A stretch of 53,656 nt of DNA from Candidatus Gastranaerophilales bacterium (GTDB lineage: Bacteria; Cyanobacteriota; Vampirovibrionia; Gastranaerophilales; Gastranaerophilaceae): the NCBI GenBank assembly GCA_944327275.1, contig CALVHB010000009.1, positions 1-53,656 of the forward strand, given 5' to 3'. Of this stretch, positions 9,832 through 18,653 are shown in pieces. The translations under genes and the position numbers were made by a program. The number at the start of each line of letters is the position of its first letter. Positions within the stretch are counted from its first letter, which is position 1. Below the pieces are notes generated by a model. It saw only the letters and a list, made by a program, of their open reading frames with translations. It had not been told where the DNA came from and made no database searches.

Positions 9832-10746
9832 ATGGGCATAAATTCAAATTCAAAACAAGATTTAGAAGATTTTAAATCGTACATAATAGCAGAAAAAAAC
9901 TTTTCTAAACACACTGCAAAAGCTTATTGTTCCGATATTCTTAGCTTTTTAATATGGATTGATGAGCAGTCCTGTGAAGATGTAAATTTTTCAAAGGTTA
10001 GAGAATATATTCACTTTATCCAAAAATTCAATTACAAAAAAACAACTGTAGCAAGAAAAATTGCATCTTTAAGAACATTCTACAAATATCTATATCGCGA
10101 ACGTAAAGTTGATTCTAACCCCGCAATGAGTCTTACAAACCCGAAAAGACCAAAATCATTGCCAAAATTTTTGACACCTGACGAAGTTGAACAAATTTTG
10201 AATAACACAAAAATTGAAACACCTGCAGGATATAGGAACAGAACTATTTTAGAACTCCTTTGGGCCACAGGGATGAGAATTTCAGAACTCTCAGGGCTTA
10301 ATTTTGGAGATTTAAATTTAGAAAGTAACGAAATTAGAGTCTTTGGTAAAGGATCAAAGGAACGCATTATTCTTGTTACAGACAGAGCCAAGAATTTTCT
10401 GGAACGTTATATTGAAAGCGCTAGAGCACTAATTCCAAAGGGATTTCCTGTCCCTCCTACCGATGAAGATTCTCCGGTATTTATTAATAATACAGGTTAT
10501 AGATTACAAACTCGTACCGTTAGAAATGTTATAAATGAAGTTGTTGAAAAAATTAATTTGCCAAAACATGTAACCCCTCACGTTTTTAGACACAGCTTTG
10601 CTACTCATTTGATTGAAAACGGTGCTGATTTAAGGGTAGTGCAAGAACTACTTGGACATGCAAGTATTTCTAATACACAAATCTATACACATGTATCCAC
10701 CCAACACCTAAAAGATGTATATAATGAAACTCATCCTAGAGCGTAA
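9832..10746 (+). CDS. xerC: Tyrosine recombinase XerC
   Basis: A 304-residue site-specific recombinase with the SAM-like N-terminal DNA-binding domain (about 1-95) and catalytic domain (about 110-300). The catalytic set is complete: Arg in TGMRISEL (about 148), Lys in FGKGSKERI, HVFRH (His about 249, Arg about 252), LLGHAS (His about 275) and the Tyr nucleophile in QIYTH (about 284). With XerD it resolves chromosome dimers at dif. I label it XerC, and the gene at 25773 XerD, because two Xer paralogues are present and the local motifs fit better this way; the C/D assignment could be swapped. The start lacks a clear Shine-Dalgarno. TrmB follows 39 bp later. Confidence 0.88.
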   Translation: MGINSNSKQDLEDFKSYIIAEKNFSKHTAKAYCSDILSFLIWIDEQSCEDVNFSKVREYIHFIQKFNYKKTTVARKIASLRTFYKYLYRERKVDSNPAMSLTNPKRPKSLPKFLTPDEVEQILNNTKIETPAGYRNRTILELLWATGMRISELSGLNFGDLNLESNEIRVFGKGSKERIILVTDRAKNFLERYIESARALIPKGFPVPPTDEDSPVFINNTGYRLQTRTVRNVINEVVEKINLPKHVTPHVFRHSFATHLIENGADLRVVQELLGHASISNTQIYTHVSTQHLKDVYNETHPRA

Positions 10747-10750
10747 TAAT

Positions 10751-10779
10751 TTGCATCGTAAAAAAAAATATTATAAAAT
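10751..10779 (+). promoter_or_regulatory. Promoter of the trmB-type gene (leaderless)
   Basis: TTGCAT (10751-10756), a 17-bp spacer, then TAAAAT (10774-10779). The -10 box ends exactly 6 nt before the ATG at 10786, so the transcript should begin at the start codon. No Shine-Dalgarno is present in the six bases between. Confidence 0.65.
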
Positions 10780-10785
10780 GCCCCT

Positions 10786-11583
10786 ATGGATGAAATTATT
10801 GAAAAATTAAAAGAAATAGGGCTTAATGAATACCAATCAAAAGTATATGTTGCTCTTTTAAAAAAATTCCCATCTACAGGGTATGAAGTAAGTAAACTTG
10901 CAAATATACCACAATCAAGAACTTATGATACTTTAAAAGTTCTTGAAAGTATGCACATAGTAATTCCATCAAATACAAAACCGATTACATACACCCCAAT
11001 CAAACCAAAAGAATTGACCAAAAGATATAAAAGAAAAATTGATTCCACAATAAACTTTCTGGAAAAAAAATTGCCCGATATAAAAGATGATAAATATACA
11101 GAACCTATTCTTTCAGTTTCAGGAAGAACTAAAATTTTAGATAAAATGATAGAAATTATAAAAAGTGCACAAAAAACAATCTATGTATCGTTGTGGGCTA
11201 ATGACTTTAAATACCTTGAAACACACCTTCTTGATGCATATAACAGAGGATTGGATATCAAAATAGTAAAATATGACAACTTCATATGCAATTTTGGAAC
11301 TGTTTTTGAACACTCAGGAATCGCAATGTTAGAACATTACAGACACGGAAAATTTATATTTCTTTCTGTTGACAATACTGAAGGGGTATTTGGACTTACT
11401 GAATCCGTAAAAAGTGAAATGCCTGAAATAATTTGGACAAAAAATCCCGAAATAGTGTTTTTAATAAAGGCTTTTACTGTTCATGATATGTATATGATAG
11501 ATATAGAAGACAATTTCCCTGAACAGTTGAGATATTTCTATGGAGCTGGTTTGAAAAAATTACGAGATAAAATTTTACATTAA
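10786..11583 (+). CDS. TrmB-family transcriptional regulator
   Basis: A 265-residue protein. The N-terminal winged helix (about 1-75: GLNEYQSKVYVALLKKFPST, then SKLANIPQSRTYDTLKVLES) is the classic TrmB DNA-binding domain, followed by a short helical linker (about 85-105) and a C-terminal TrmB/PLD-like domain (about 115-240: SGRTKILDKMIEIIKSAQKT, then YVSLWANDF). The HKD phospholipase motif is absent, so it is regulatory. TrmB proteins respond to sugars in archaea; here the effector is unknown. A -35/-10 pair with 17-bp spacing ends 6 nt before the ATG. There is no adjacent sugar transporter to suggest a target. Confidence 0.85.
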   Translation: MDEIIEKLKEIGLNEYQSKVYVALLKKFPSTGYEVSKLANIPQSRTYDTLKVLESMHIVIPSNTKPITYTPIKPKELTKRYKRKIDSTINFLEKKLPDIKDDKYTEPILSVSGRTKILDKMIEIIKSAQKTIYVSLWANDFKYLETHLLDAYNRGLDIKIVKYDNFICNFGTVFEHSGIAMLEHYRHGKFIFLSVDNTEGVFGLTESVKSEMPEIIWTKNPEIVFLIKAFTVHDMYMIDIEDNFPEQLRYFYGAGLKKLRDKILH

Positions 11584-11611
11584 TTTACTTTTAAATAAAT
11601 TTTGAAAGTTG

Positions 11612-11722
11612 TATAATTATCTTGTAAGGAGATTAGTAAAGGGAACGGTTAAAATTAAATCGCCAATTTTAATTTTGAAATTGAAAGGCCGATTTTGATA
11701 ACGAGTTTTTATGGTGTAAATA
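11612..11722 (+). promoter_or_regulatory. Structured leader upstream of thymidine kinase
   Basis: TATAAT at 11612-11617 is a likely -10 box, giving a leader of about 100 nt. Inside it, AAATCG (11657-11662) pairs with CGATTT (11690-11695), and within that CAATTT (11664-11669) pairs with AAATTG (11678-11683). A competing 9-bp inverted repeat (11651-11659 with 11668-11676) overlaps the same bases, so two folds exclude each other. AAGGAG at 11626 has no start codon behind it. It matches no riboswitch class that I recognise. Confidence 0.45.
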
Positions 11723-12343
11723 ATGTACAGGTATAGTTTTGAATTAATTACAGGTCCGATGAGCTGTGGAAAAACAGAAGAACTTTTGAGAAGAATAAGA
11801 CGTTCGATTATCGCAAAAAGAAAAGTAAAAGTTATATCACCTGATGTAGATACAAGAGCAAAAGGGGATTATATCGAATCAAGAAACGGACTATGGTTGG
11901 ATGCTATAAAAGTTAAACATTCAATACAAATTTTAAGTGTTGTCAAACCTGAAGATGAAGTAATTGCAATTGATGAGTTACAATTTTTTGACAGTAATAT
12001 CGTAAAAGTTATTTCAAAACTTATGGAAGAAGGTAAAAAAGTTATCGGTACAGGTTTGGAACTCGACTTCAAAGGAGAACCTTTCGGCAGCATGCCTGAA
12101 CTTATGTGTATTGCAACCACTGTTGATAAGTTACATGCTGTATGCATGAAATGCGGTTGTGAAAACGCTACACGTACACAACGTTTAATTGATGGTAAAC
12201 CTGCAGATAAAAATTCTCCTCTCATTATGATCGGGGGAGATGAAACATATGAAGCAAGATGCATCAAGTGTTACGAACTACCTGATGTGGAATTGGAAAA
12301 GAAAAAACGTGGATTTAAACTTTTAAGTTTTGAAAAAGTTTAA
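11723..12343 (+). CDS. tdk: Thymidine kinase (TK1 type)
   Basis: A 206-residue kinase that phosphorylates thymidine to dTMP in nucleoside salvage. It has the P-loop GPMSCGKTEELL (about 11-22), the second Walker-type segment IDELQFFD (about 87), the lasso/flap region GLELDFKGEPFG, and the zinc-binding Cys pairs CMKCG (about 140) and CIKC (about 178), all typical of the TK1/Tdk family. Length is normal. It is preceded by a structured leader of about 100 nt, and an out-of-frame ATG-GTG-stop lies just before the start. The stop is 3 bp from that of the convergent lipoprotein gene, with no terminator between. Confidence 0.95.
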   Translation: MYRYSFELITGPMSCGKTEELLRRIRRSIIAKRKVKVISPDVDTRAKGDYIESRNGLWLDAIKVKHSIQILSVVKPEDEVIAIDELQFFDSNIVKVISKLMEEGKKVIGTGLELDFKGEPFGSMPELMCIATTVDKLHAVCMKCGCENATRTQRLIDGKPADKNSPLIMIGGDETYEARCIKCYELPDVELEKKKRGFKLLSFEKV

Positions 12344-12346
12344 TAA

Positions 12347-13123
12347 TTATTTAATCTGCCATTTTTCATACATACGATCTAACTTTCTTGAATTTCTCAA
12401 GCTTGAAAGTATGTAATTTACTTGTGTAAGTAGTCTTTTAGAATTTTCATCTTTTCTGAATACTACAGCATAAGGTTCTTTAGAATATCTTTTTTTAAGT
12501 ATTTTTACTGATTTATCCTTGATTGCATAATTCAAAAGAATTGAATCATCTGCAATAATACCATCAGCCTTACGTGCTTTTAAGGCATTATAAGCATCAT
12601 TATAATTTTTAAAACCTATGACATTTATATTTGGAACGTTTGAGCGTAAATTTCTTTCACTCGTAGAACCAAATACTATAATTAATTTTTTGTTTTCAAA
12701 ATCTTTTAAACTCGTTGCTTTGCTGTCTGAATTAACCATTATTGCTTGTCCTGCAATATAATATGGAGTTGAAAAATCTAAAATTTGTCTTCTTTGGTTA
12801 GTAACTGACATAGCAGCAATTAGCATATCAACTTCCCCTGCACATAACTTCATAATTCTGTTTGAAGCTGTCACAGGAACAAATTCCACCTTACTGTCAC
12901 TGCCCAAAAGATTTGCAGCAATTATTTTGGCCAAATCAACGTCGAACCCTTGCAGATTGCCTTTTTCATCTTTATAACCAAATGGAAATGCGTCAGCTCT
13001 AACGCCTACCACCAATTTTCCATCTTTATAAATTCTATCTAAGTCATCATATTGTTGTTCTTTTTTTGAACACCCCGAACACAATAGACATAAAAACAAA
13101 AACGCTAAAATTATCTTTTTCAT
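12347..13123 (-). CDS. Solute-binding lipoprotein, amino-acid ABC type
   Basis: A 258-residue family-3 extracellular solute-binding protein. I start it at 13123 (MKKIILAFLFL): the lipoprotein signal ends in the lipobox LCSGC, so Cys20 or so is the lipidated residue. An upstream frame to 13216 adds residues that would bury the signal peptide. The mature part begins with KLVVGVRADAFPFGYKDEKG and keeps the typical GFDVDLAKIIA, LCAGEVDMLIAAMS and FSTPYY segments. It probably binds an amino acid. No permease or ATPase gene is nearby, so it is an orphan or serves a distant transporter. A GGAGGA lies about 20 nt upstream, farther than usual. Confidence 0.88.
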   Translation of the reverse strand: MKKIILAFLFLCLLCSGCSKKEQQYDDLDRIYKDGKLVVGVRADAFPFGYKDEKGNLQGFDVDLAKIIAANLLGSDSKVEFVPVTASNRIMKLCAGEVDMLIAAMSVTNQRRQILDFSTPYYIAGQAIMVNSDSKATSLKDFENKKLIIVFGSTSERNLRSNVPNINVIGFKNYNDAYNALKARKADGIIADDSILLNYAIKDKSVKILKKRYSKEPYAVVFRKDENSKRLLTQVNYILSSLRNSRKLDRMYEKWQIK

Positions 13124-13278
13124 AATAAAGAAATAATAGCCAAATTTCCTCCGAAAGTCAATTCCAAAAAGAAGCGTGATAATCAAATAGCCCACGTAGA
13201 TAACCGCTTTTGGCAATGTTTCTTACAAAGAATGAAGTACATAATCTAGTATTAGTTTGTTTTTTAAAAAATATTTTT

Positions 13279-13299
13279 GGGGTTTTTCGAAAAAAGCCC
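13279..13299 (+). promoter_or_regulatory. Hairpin in the leader of the SLH gene
   Basis: GGG-G-TTTTT pairs with AAAAA-G-CCC around a CGA loop (one G-G mismatch), 20 bp before the start codon and just upstream of AAGGAGG. Without a T-run after it, it is not a terminator. It may protect the mRNA 5' end of a highly expressed envelope gene; that is inference. Confidence 0.4.
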
Positions 13300-13318
13300 A
13301 CAACACAAGGAGGTAAAA

Positions 13319-15361
13319 ATGACTATTAAAAAACTTACTGTGGCAGCTGCAATTGCCGTTGGAATAGCAACGTGTTCCTTGAATCAAGCAATGGCGGCTT
13401 GTCCTTGCGAAGTACCGGAGACTCCGGCACCTTGCGCAGAACCGCTTCCTGTAGTAACAGGTCCGGCCTGCCCATGCGAAACAGCTAAACCTAACACTTG
13501 TTCAAAGTGTAAAAAAGCTCTGCCAGACTGTGAATGTCAAAAAGCAGACCCTTGCGAGGATCCTTGCGACCCTTGTGAAACTCAAAAAAAATCAGATTGC
13601 GGATGCCCTGATGAAGTAAGTTGTGATGCTCCGCCTGAACCGGCTTGCGCTGTTTGCCCTCAAACAGGAAAACCTGACAGAAAAGATATGAAACAAGTTT
13701 ACGGATACCCTAATGCAATTTATGGTACTAACAACTATGTTGGACAACCTGCAAATTCTATCTTTTCTACAGATTCACCGCTTGCAGGAACTCCAAGAGT
13801 TTTATCATCTGAAATTAGCGGTACAACAGTAGCTTCACAAGGCCAAGTAACAGGTGCTGCTACTCAAATGCCTTGTCTTAATGAATCACCTACAAGACAT
13901 AACGGGGTACCTATTGATAGAAACGAAAGATTAATGGATGGTAACAACTGTCCTATAGATTTTCAATCATCAAACTCAATTGATGCAATAAGAAAATCTT
14001 TCGTACCCTATGAAATCCCAAACCAAATGATGCAAACAACAGGTGCAGCAGCAAACCTTGGCGGATGCCAGTTCCCTGACGTTCCTAACGGTTTCTGGGC
14101 AGCTTGTGATATTGATAAACTTGCAATCAATGATGTTGTAGTCGGTTATCCTGACGGATATTTCAAACCTAACAGAAATATCTCTCGTGCAGAATTTGCT
14201 ACAATGTTAGTTAAAGGCTTTAACCTTGATAAATGCGACATGCCTCGCGAAGGTATGTTCAAAGATGTACCTATGAACAACTGGGCGAATGCAGCAATTG
14301 CAAAAGCTGTCGATGAAGACTTATTAAAAGGTTATCCTGATGGTAATTTCAAACCAAATCATCCTGTAACCAGAGTAGAAGCTCTTACAACTATTGCTAA
14401 AGGTATGACTTGTGATATCGACCAATGCAAAGCAGATGAAATTTTAAGCAAATATGCAGACGGTGCATCTGTTCCTAACTGGGCAAGAATACCTGTTGCA
14501 AAATCACTTGAAAACGGTGCTTTAAAAGATATGCCTAATCCAAATATGATTATGCCTAACAAAGAAGCATCTCGTGCAGAAGTTGCTTCTATGATGCAGA
14601 CTGTTCGTGTTGCTCTTGGATATGACACAAATCCAAAAACAGCTAATAACATCTGCCCGGCTTGTCCTGTAGACAAAAAAGCTTATGTTGAACAAGAAGA
14701 AATTGTTAAAATCCCTACATTAAAAGTTAAGATGATTGACCAATTAACCGCTAAATCTTCTCACGTAGGTCAATACTTCAGAGCAAACACTCTTGAAGAT
14801 GTAACAATTAACGGTGTAACTTACCCTTGCGGTTCAACAGTAACAGGTCAAGTAGTAGAAGTAATCAGACCTTCAGGATGTGATAAAGGTGCATTAAAAC
14901 TTTCATTTACATCAATTAAAAATGGTGATTGCAAAACAGAATTACCTAAACAAATTCTACAAGCTCAAGTTAACAAGTCAAAACAAGTTAACCCTGTAGC
15001 AAGACTTGTTGAAATGCCATTCACACTTGCCGGTTCATTAATCGGTGTAACAGGTAGAACTGTCGGTGGTATCATTACAAACGTAGGTAACGCAGCTGAA
15101 AACGTATCTAACGATGCAGGTTATATGTTAGGTCACGCTTTCCAAGGACAATTCGGAGCTGCTGCTCGTAACTTAGGTGACGGTCTATGGGAAACTGTTA
15201 AAGCTCCTGTTGACGTTACAAGAACAGCATTGTCAGGTACAATGGGCTTATTCCAAACTACAGGCGACGAAATTGCTTACCTTGTTGACCCACGCGGATA
15301 CAAAATATCTGCAGTAAATCCAAGAGAACACATTACTATTGCGTTTGGTTGCTCAGAATAA
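13319..15361 (+). CDS. Cys-rich SLH-domain envelope protein
   Basis: A 680-residue exported protein. The start at 13319 has a perfect AAGGAGG; an upstream TTG frame (13277) is discounted. Order of parts: Sec signal (1-24, ending MAA), a Cys/Pro/Glu-rich segment with 17 Cys in about 95 residues, a linker (about 105-225), three SLH repeats (about 250-430: FPDVPNGFWAACDIDKLAI, then VVVGYPDGYFKPN; LLKGYPDGNFKPN; and a weaker third), a beta-rich domain (about 450-540) and a Gly/Ala/Val-rich tail. SLH repeats bind peptidoglycan-linked polymers; cyanobacterial relatives anchor the outer membrane this way. It lacks a porin barrel of usual size. It is monocistronic with a strong terminator. Confidence 0.88.
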   Translation: MTIKKLTVAAAIAVGIATCSLNQAMAACPCEVPETPAPCAEPLPVVTGPACPCETAKPNTCSKCKKALPDCECQKADPCEDPCDPCETQKKSDCGCPDEVSCDAPPEPACAVCPQTGKPDRKDMKQVYGYPNAIYGTNNYVGQPANSIFSTDSPLAGTPRVLSSEISGTTVASQGQVTGAATQMPCLNESPTRHNGVPIDRNERLMDGNNCPIDFQSSNSIDAIRKSFVPYEIPNQMMQTTGAAANLGGCQFPDVPNGFWAACDIDKLAINDVVVGYPDGYFKPNRNISRAEFATMLVKGFNLDKCDMPREGMFKDVPMNNWANAAIAKAVDEDLLKGYPDGNFKPNHPVTRVEALTTIAKGMTCDIDQCKADEILSKYADGASVPNWARIPVAKSLENGALKDMPNPNMIMPNKEASRAEVASMMQTVRVALGYDTNPKTANNICPACPVDKKAYVEQEEIVKIPTLKVKMIDQLTAKSSHVGQYFRANTLEDVTINGVTYPCGSTVTGQVVEVIRPSGCDKGALKLSFTSIKNGDCKTELPKQILQAQVNKSKQVNPVARLVEMPFTLAGSLIGVTGRTVGGIITNVGNAAENVSNDAGYMLGHAFQGQFGAAARNLGDGLWETVKAPVDVTRTALSGTMGLFQTTGDEIAYLVDPRGYKISAVNPREHITIAFGCSE

Positions 15362-15415
15362 TATTCGAACCAAACCACAACAAAACAAACAGTAATTATT
15401 TTGTTCGGAGCCTGG

Positions 15416-15453
15416 AAAACCGATACCCTATCATAGGATATCGGTTTTCTTTT
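15416..15453 (+). terminator. Strong terminator after the SLH gene
   Basis: AAAACCGATA (15416-15425) pairs with TATCGGTTTT (15439-15448), with four further inner pairs, then CTTTT. It ends the SLH transcript 25 bp before the convergent emrB gene. Confidence 0.88.
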
Positions 15454-15477
15454 ATCTTTATATTACAGTATTTTAGA

Positions 15478-17037
15478 TTAATTCGAATGTTTTTTTATCT
15501 TTTTCATTAATAACAAAAGTGGGATTACTGCAAAACATAACAATCCGAATATTCGGAATGAATCAATAAATGCCCATAAAGTAGCCTGTTTTACAAGTTG
15601 ACCGTACATAGTATATTGTGCCATATAATGAGCAACGGACTGTTCAGTGTAACCAGCTAAAGCTGCGGCTGTTGATTGAACACGATCTATAAAAGCAGGA
15701 TTTAGTTCACTTGTTTTTCCTACCAACATATATTGATGAACCTGGGCAAACCTTGTAAGCATTGTTGCTACTAAAGATGTACCTATTGCGCTACCGATAT
15801 TTTTTAATAAGTTCTGAATTCCTGTAGCATTTGTCATTTGTTCATTTCTTAATGTATCAACTGACAAATTCATGATAGGTACCATTGAAAGTCCCATACC
15901 CATACCCATAAAAAAGTTTGGTATTGCAATATTCATATTAGATATCTGTAAATTTAGTGCACCAAATGAAAGACTGGCTCCACCAATTAATGACAAACCG
16001 ATAGCAACCATAAGACGGTTATCAACTTTATTTGTCAGAGTTGCAGTAAAAAACATAGCAACCATACTACCACAACCTCTTGGCATCATTGTCTCCCCGC
16101 TTAAAAACGCAGTGTAACCCATCATACTTTGTAAAAACTGAGGAAGTATTGCCAAAGATGCATATAATACAGCCTGAATAACAACTTGGATTATTGTACC
16201 TGCTGAAAAGTTTTTATCTTTGAAAACTGATAAATCAATCAAGGAATCTTTTCTTGTAAGTTGAGAATGGAAAAATAAAATACATGCAATTACAGAAACT
16301 GAAAATGTCCATCTTATCCACGTAGCATTGAACCAATCTGCATTATTACCTTTATCCAAAACCGTTTGTAACGTTATTAACCAAACAGTGAGATAAAAAA
16401 AGCCTCTGCCATCTATTTTAACATTTTTTTGTTTTTTAGCATAAGGAGGTTCCTCCAAAAGCTTATGACACATTAATGCAGCAATACAGCCAAATGGGAC
16501 ATTGATATAAAAAATCCAAGGCCAAGTCCAGTTGTCAGTAATCCAACCTCCAAGTACCGGACCTATAATAGGGGCTAAAATTACACCCATACCAAAGACA
16601 GACATTGCAATTCCACGTTTTTCCTTAGGAAAACTTTCTAATGTAATTGCTTGAGATATCGGTAATATGCCTCCACCTCCAAAACCTTGTAAAATTCTGG
16701 CAAATATCATAAATTCTATATTTTTTGCCATCCCGCAAAGCATTGATGCTATCGTAAACATCATAATGCTCATTATAAAAAAGTTTTTTCTTCCAAAAAG
16801 TTTTCCAAAAAAATCAACAGCAGGGATAACAATACCTGCAGCAATCAAATAACTTGTTAAAATCCACATAGACTCATCACGAGTAGCTGAAAAACTTCCA
16901 GCCATGTGAGGCAAAGCTACGTTCCCGATTGTACCATCCAAAACATAAATAAATACAGACAACATAACCGGTATTATCATTATCCACGGATTTATTTGGG
17001 GTTTCCATTCTGTTTGTAATGCTTGTTCTTTTTCCAT
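15478..17037 (-). CDS. emrB: MFS drug exporter, DHA2/EmrB type (copy 1)
   Basis: A 519-residue, 14-helix major facilitator of the DHA2 family, the inner-membrane pump of EmrAB-TolC systems. Visible landmarks are the first helix with YVLDGTIGNVALPHMAGSF, the motif-A-like FGKLFGRKNFF, and motif C in ILAPIIGPVLGGWITDNW, which marks antiporters. It lies 3 bp downstream of a second, clearly paralogous EmrB and is the last gene of the marR-emrA-emrB-emrB operon. Each copy begins with a similar 'EWKPQINPW' type N-terminus, so this is a tandem duplication. Substrate unknown. Confidence 0.93.
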   Translation of the reverse strand: MEKEQALQTEWKPQINPWIMIIPVMLSVFIYVLDGTIGNVALPHMAGSFSATRDESMWILTSYLIAAGIVIPAVDFFGKLFGRKNFFIMSIMMFTIASMLCGMAKNIEFMIFARILQGFGGGGILPISQAITLESFPKEKRGIAMSVFGMGVILAPIIGPVLGGWITDNWTWPWIFYINVPFGCIAALMCHKLLEEPPYAKKQKNVKIDGRGFFYLTVWLITLQTVLDKGNNADWFNATWIRWTFSVSVIACILFFHSQLTRKDSLIDLSVFKDKNFSAGTIIQVVIQAVLYASLAILPQFLQSMMGYTAFLSGETMMPRGCGSMVAMFFTATLTNKVDNRLMVAIGLSLIGGASLSFGALNLQISNMNIAIPNFFMGMGMGLSMVPIMNLSVDTLRNEQMTNATGIQNLLKNIGSAIGTSLVATMLTRFAQVHQYMLVGKTSELNPAFIDRVQSTAAALAGYTEQSVAHYMAQYTMYGQLVKQATLWAFIDSFRIFGLLCFAVIPLLLLMKKIKKHSN

Positions 17038-17040
17038 AAA

Positions 17041-18606
17041 CTAACTCTTCATTTTTGATTCACCTTTTAATAAAAACATAAACGGAATTAAAATAAAACA
17101 GGCAATGGAAAATACTTTAAATGTTGTCATATACGCACATAAAGTTGATTGTTGAATCAATTGATTATACATTAATTTACCGGCCATATAAATTGCATTA
17201 GACATATCACCTGCTTGATGTATTAATGAACTTGCATACATATTTAATCTTTCAGAAAAAACAGGATTTAGAGTATGCATAGATTTTACAAGTCCGCTTT
17301 GATGTACTTGCGAAAATCTTGAAATCATTGTAGCAACAAGTGAAGTACCTATTGCACCGCCTATTGTTTTTAATAAATTTTGAAGCCCTGAAGCATTTGT
17401 CATTTGGTCATTTCGTAACGTGATACAAGACAATGTTGTAATTGGCATAAATGAAAATACCAAACCTATACCAAAAATATAATTTGGAATAGCAATATTC
17501 ATAGGATTTATTTCAAGATTTAAAAGACTTAACATCCAACCGCCAATGCCCAAAGAACACAATCCGATAATCCCATAGGTTTTGTAAGTAATTCTACCTC
17601 CAAGACCTCCAAATATTAATAATGCTGTAAGACATCCGAGACCTCTTGGCATAATTGCAAGTCCACTTAAAAAAGAATCATATCCCAGCATATACTGAAG
17701 CATTTGCGGTAATATTGCCAAAGATGCCAACAAAACAGCATTAATTAAAATCAGCATTACTGTTCCAAAAACATAATTTGTATCTTTTAAAACTTCAAGT
17801 TTGACCAGAGGATTTTTACCTTTAACTTGAGAATAAAAAAATAAAAAAGCACCTGTTACAGCAACTGCTGTAAGCCAACAAATCCAAGGAGCATTAAACC
17901 AATCGGCATCATTACCTTTATCAAAAACTATTTGTAAAGGAACAAGCCATACACAAAGCCATAAAAAACCCCACTTATCCAAATGAATATTATTTTGTTT
18001 TGATGCATAAGGAGGATCTTCCAAAAATTGTTTAGCTAATGCTATACACAAGAAACCTACCGGCACATTTATGAAAAATATATACGGCCAAGACCAGTTT
18101 TCTGTGATATATCCACCCATTACCGGCCCTAAAATAGGAGCTACAATTACAACAAGGCCGAAAACTGCCATTGCTTTGTTTCTGGCCTCTCCGGAAAAAC
18201 ATTCCATACAAACAGCTTGAGCCATAGGCATAAGACACCCACCGCCAAAACCTTGCATTGCACGAGCTATTACAATCATACCAATAGAATTAGAAATTCC
18301 ACATAAAAATGAAGCTATTGTAAATACAAAAACTCCTAACATAAAGAAGTTTTTTCTTCCAAGAAACTTACAGAAAAAATCTATCATAGGGATAACAATA
18401 CTACTCGCCATAAGGTAACTTGTTAAGACCCATATTGATTCTTGAGAACTTACTGAATATGAACCTGCAATATGAGGCAAGGCTACGTTTGCAACGGTTT
18501 CATCCAATGCATACATAAAAGTTGCAAGCATTACAGGTAAAATAATTAACCAAGGATTTGTCTTAGGTTGCCATTCTTGTTGAATAACTTCTTGTTCTTT
18601 TGACAT
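17041..18606 (-). CDS. emrB: MFS drug exporter, DHA2/EmrB type (copy 2)
   Basis: A 521-residue paralogue of the downstream EmrB. It shares the start (QEWQPKTNPWLIILPVML), motif A (FCKFLGRKNFF), motif C (IVAPILGPVMGGYITENW) and the C-terminal half, but is visibly diverged in loops and in the last 80 residues, so both copies have had time to specialise. TAGGATAAAATTTT precedes the ATG. A hairpin lies between it and the adaptor gene upstream. Having two EmrB pumps with one EmrA could mean alternative pumps sharing an adaptor, or a two-protein pump; sequence alone cannot decide. Confidence 0.93.
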   Translation of the reverse strand: MSKEQEVIQQEWQPKTNPWLIILPVMLATFMYALDETVANVALPHIAGSYSVSSQESIWVLTSYLMASSIVIPMIDFFCKFLGRKNFFMLGVFVFTIASFLCGISNSIGMIVIARAMQGFGGGCLMPMAQAVCMECFSGEARNKAMAVFGLVVIVAPILGPVMGGYITENWSWPYIFFINVPVGFLCIALAKQFLEDPPYASKQNNIHLDKWGFLWLCVWLVPLQIVFDKGNDADWFNAPWICWLTAVAVTGAFLFFYSQVKGKNPLVKLEVLKDTNYVFGTVMLILINAVLLASLAILPQMLQYMLGYDSFLSGLAIMPRGLGCLTALLIFGGLGGRITYKTYGIIGLCSLGIGGWMLSLLNLEINPMNIAIPNYIFGIGLVFSFMPITTLSCITLRNDQMTNASGLQNLLKTIGGAIGTSLVATMISRFSQVHQSGLVKSMHTLNPVFSERLNMYASSLIHQAGDMSNAIYMAGKLMYNQLIQQSTLCAYMTTFKVFSIACFILIPFMFLLKGESKMKS

Positions 18607-18627
18607 AAAATTTTATCCTATATTTGG

Positions 18628-18649
18628 AAGGAGCCTTGAAAGGCTCCTT
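18628..18649 (-). other. Intercistronic hairpin between emrA and emrB
   Basis: A perfect 8-bp GC-rich stem (AAGGAGCC / GGCTCCTT) with a 6-nt loop sits between the adaptor stop and the emrB start. No good T-run follows on the minus strand, so it is at most a partial terminator. It may stabilise the emrA mRNA end and set the adaptor-to-pump ratio. Confidence 0.55.
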
Positions 18650-18653
18650 CTTA

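Noticed and set aside
9824..9832. TGTAGAAAA matching the origin box before xerC
   Set aside because: Single copy with no cluster or AT-rich neighbour; expected by chance in AT-rich DNA.
13124..13216. Longer N-terminus of the solute-binding lipoprotein
   Set aside because: Would bury the lipoprotein signal.
13277..13318. TTG start of the SLH gene
   Set aside because: Would put residues before the signal peptide and through a hairpin; ATG at 13319 has a perfect AAGGAGG.
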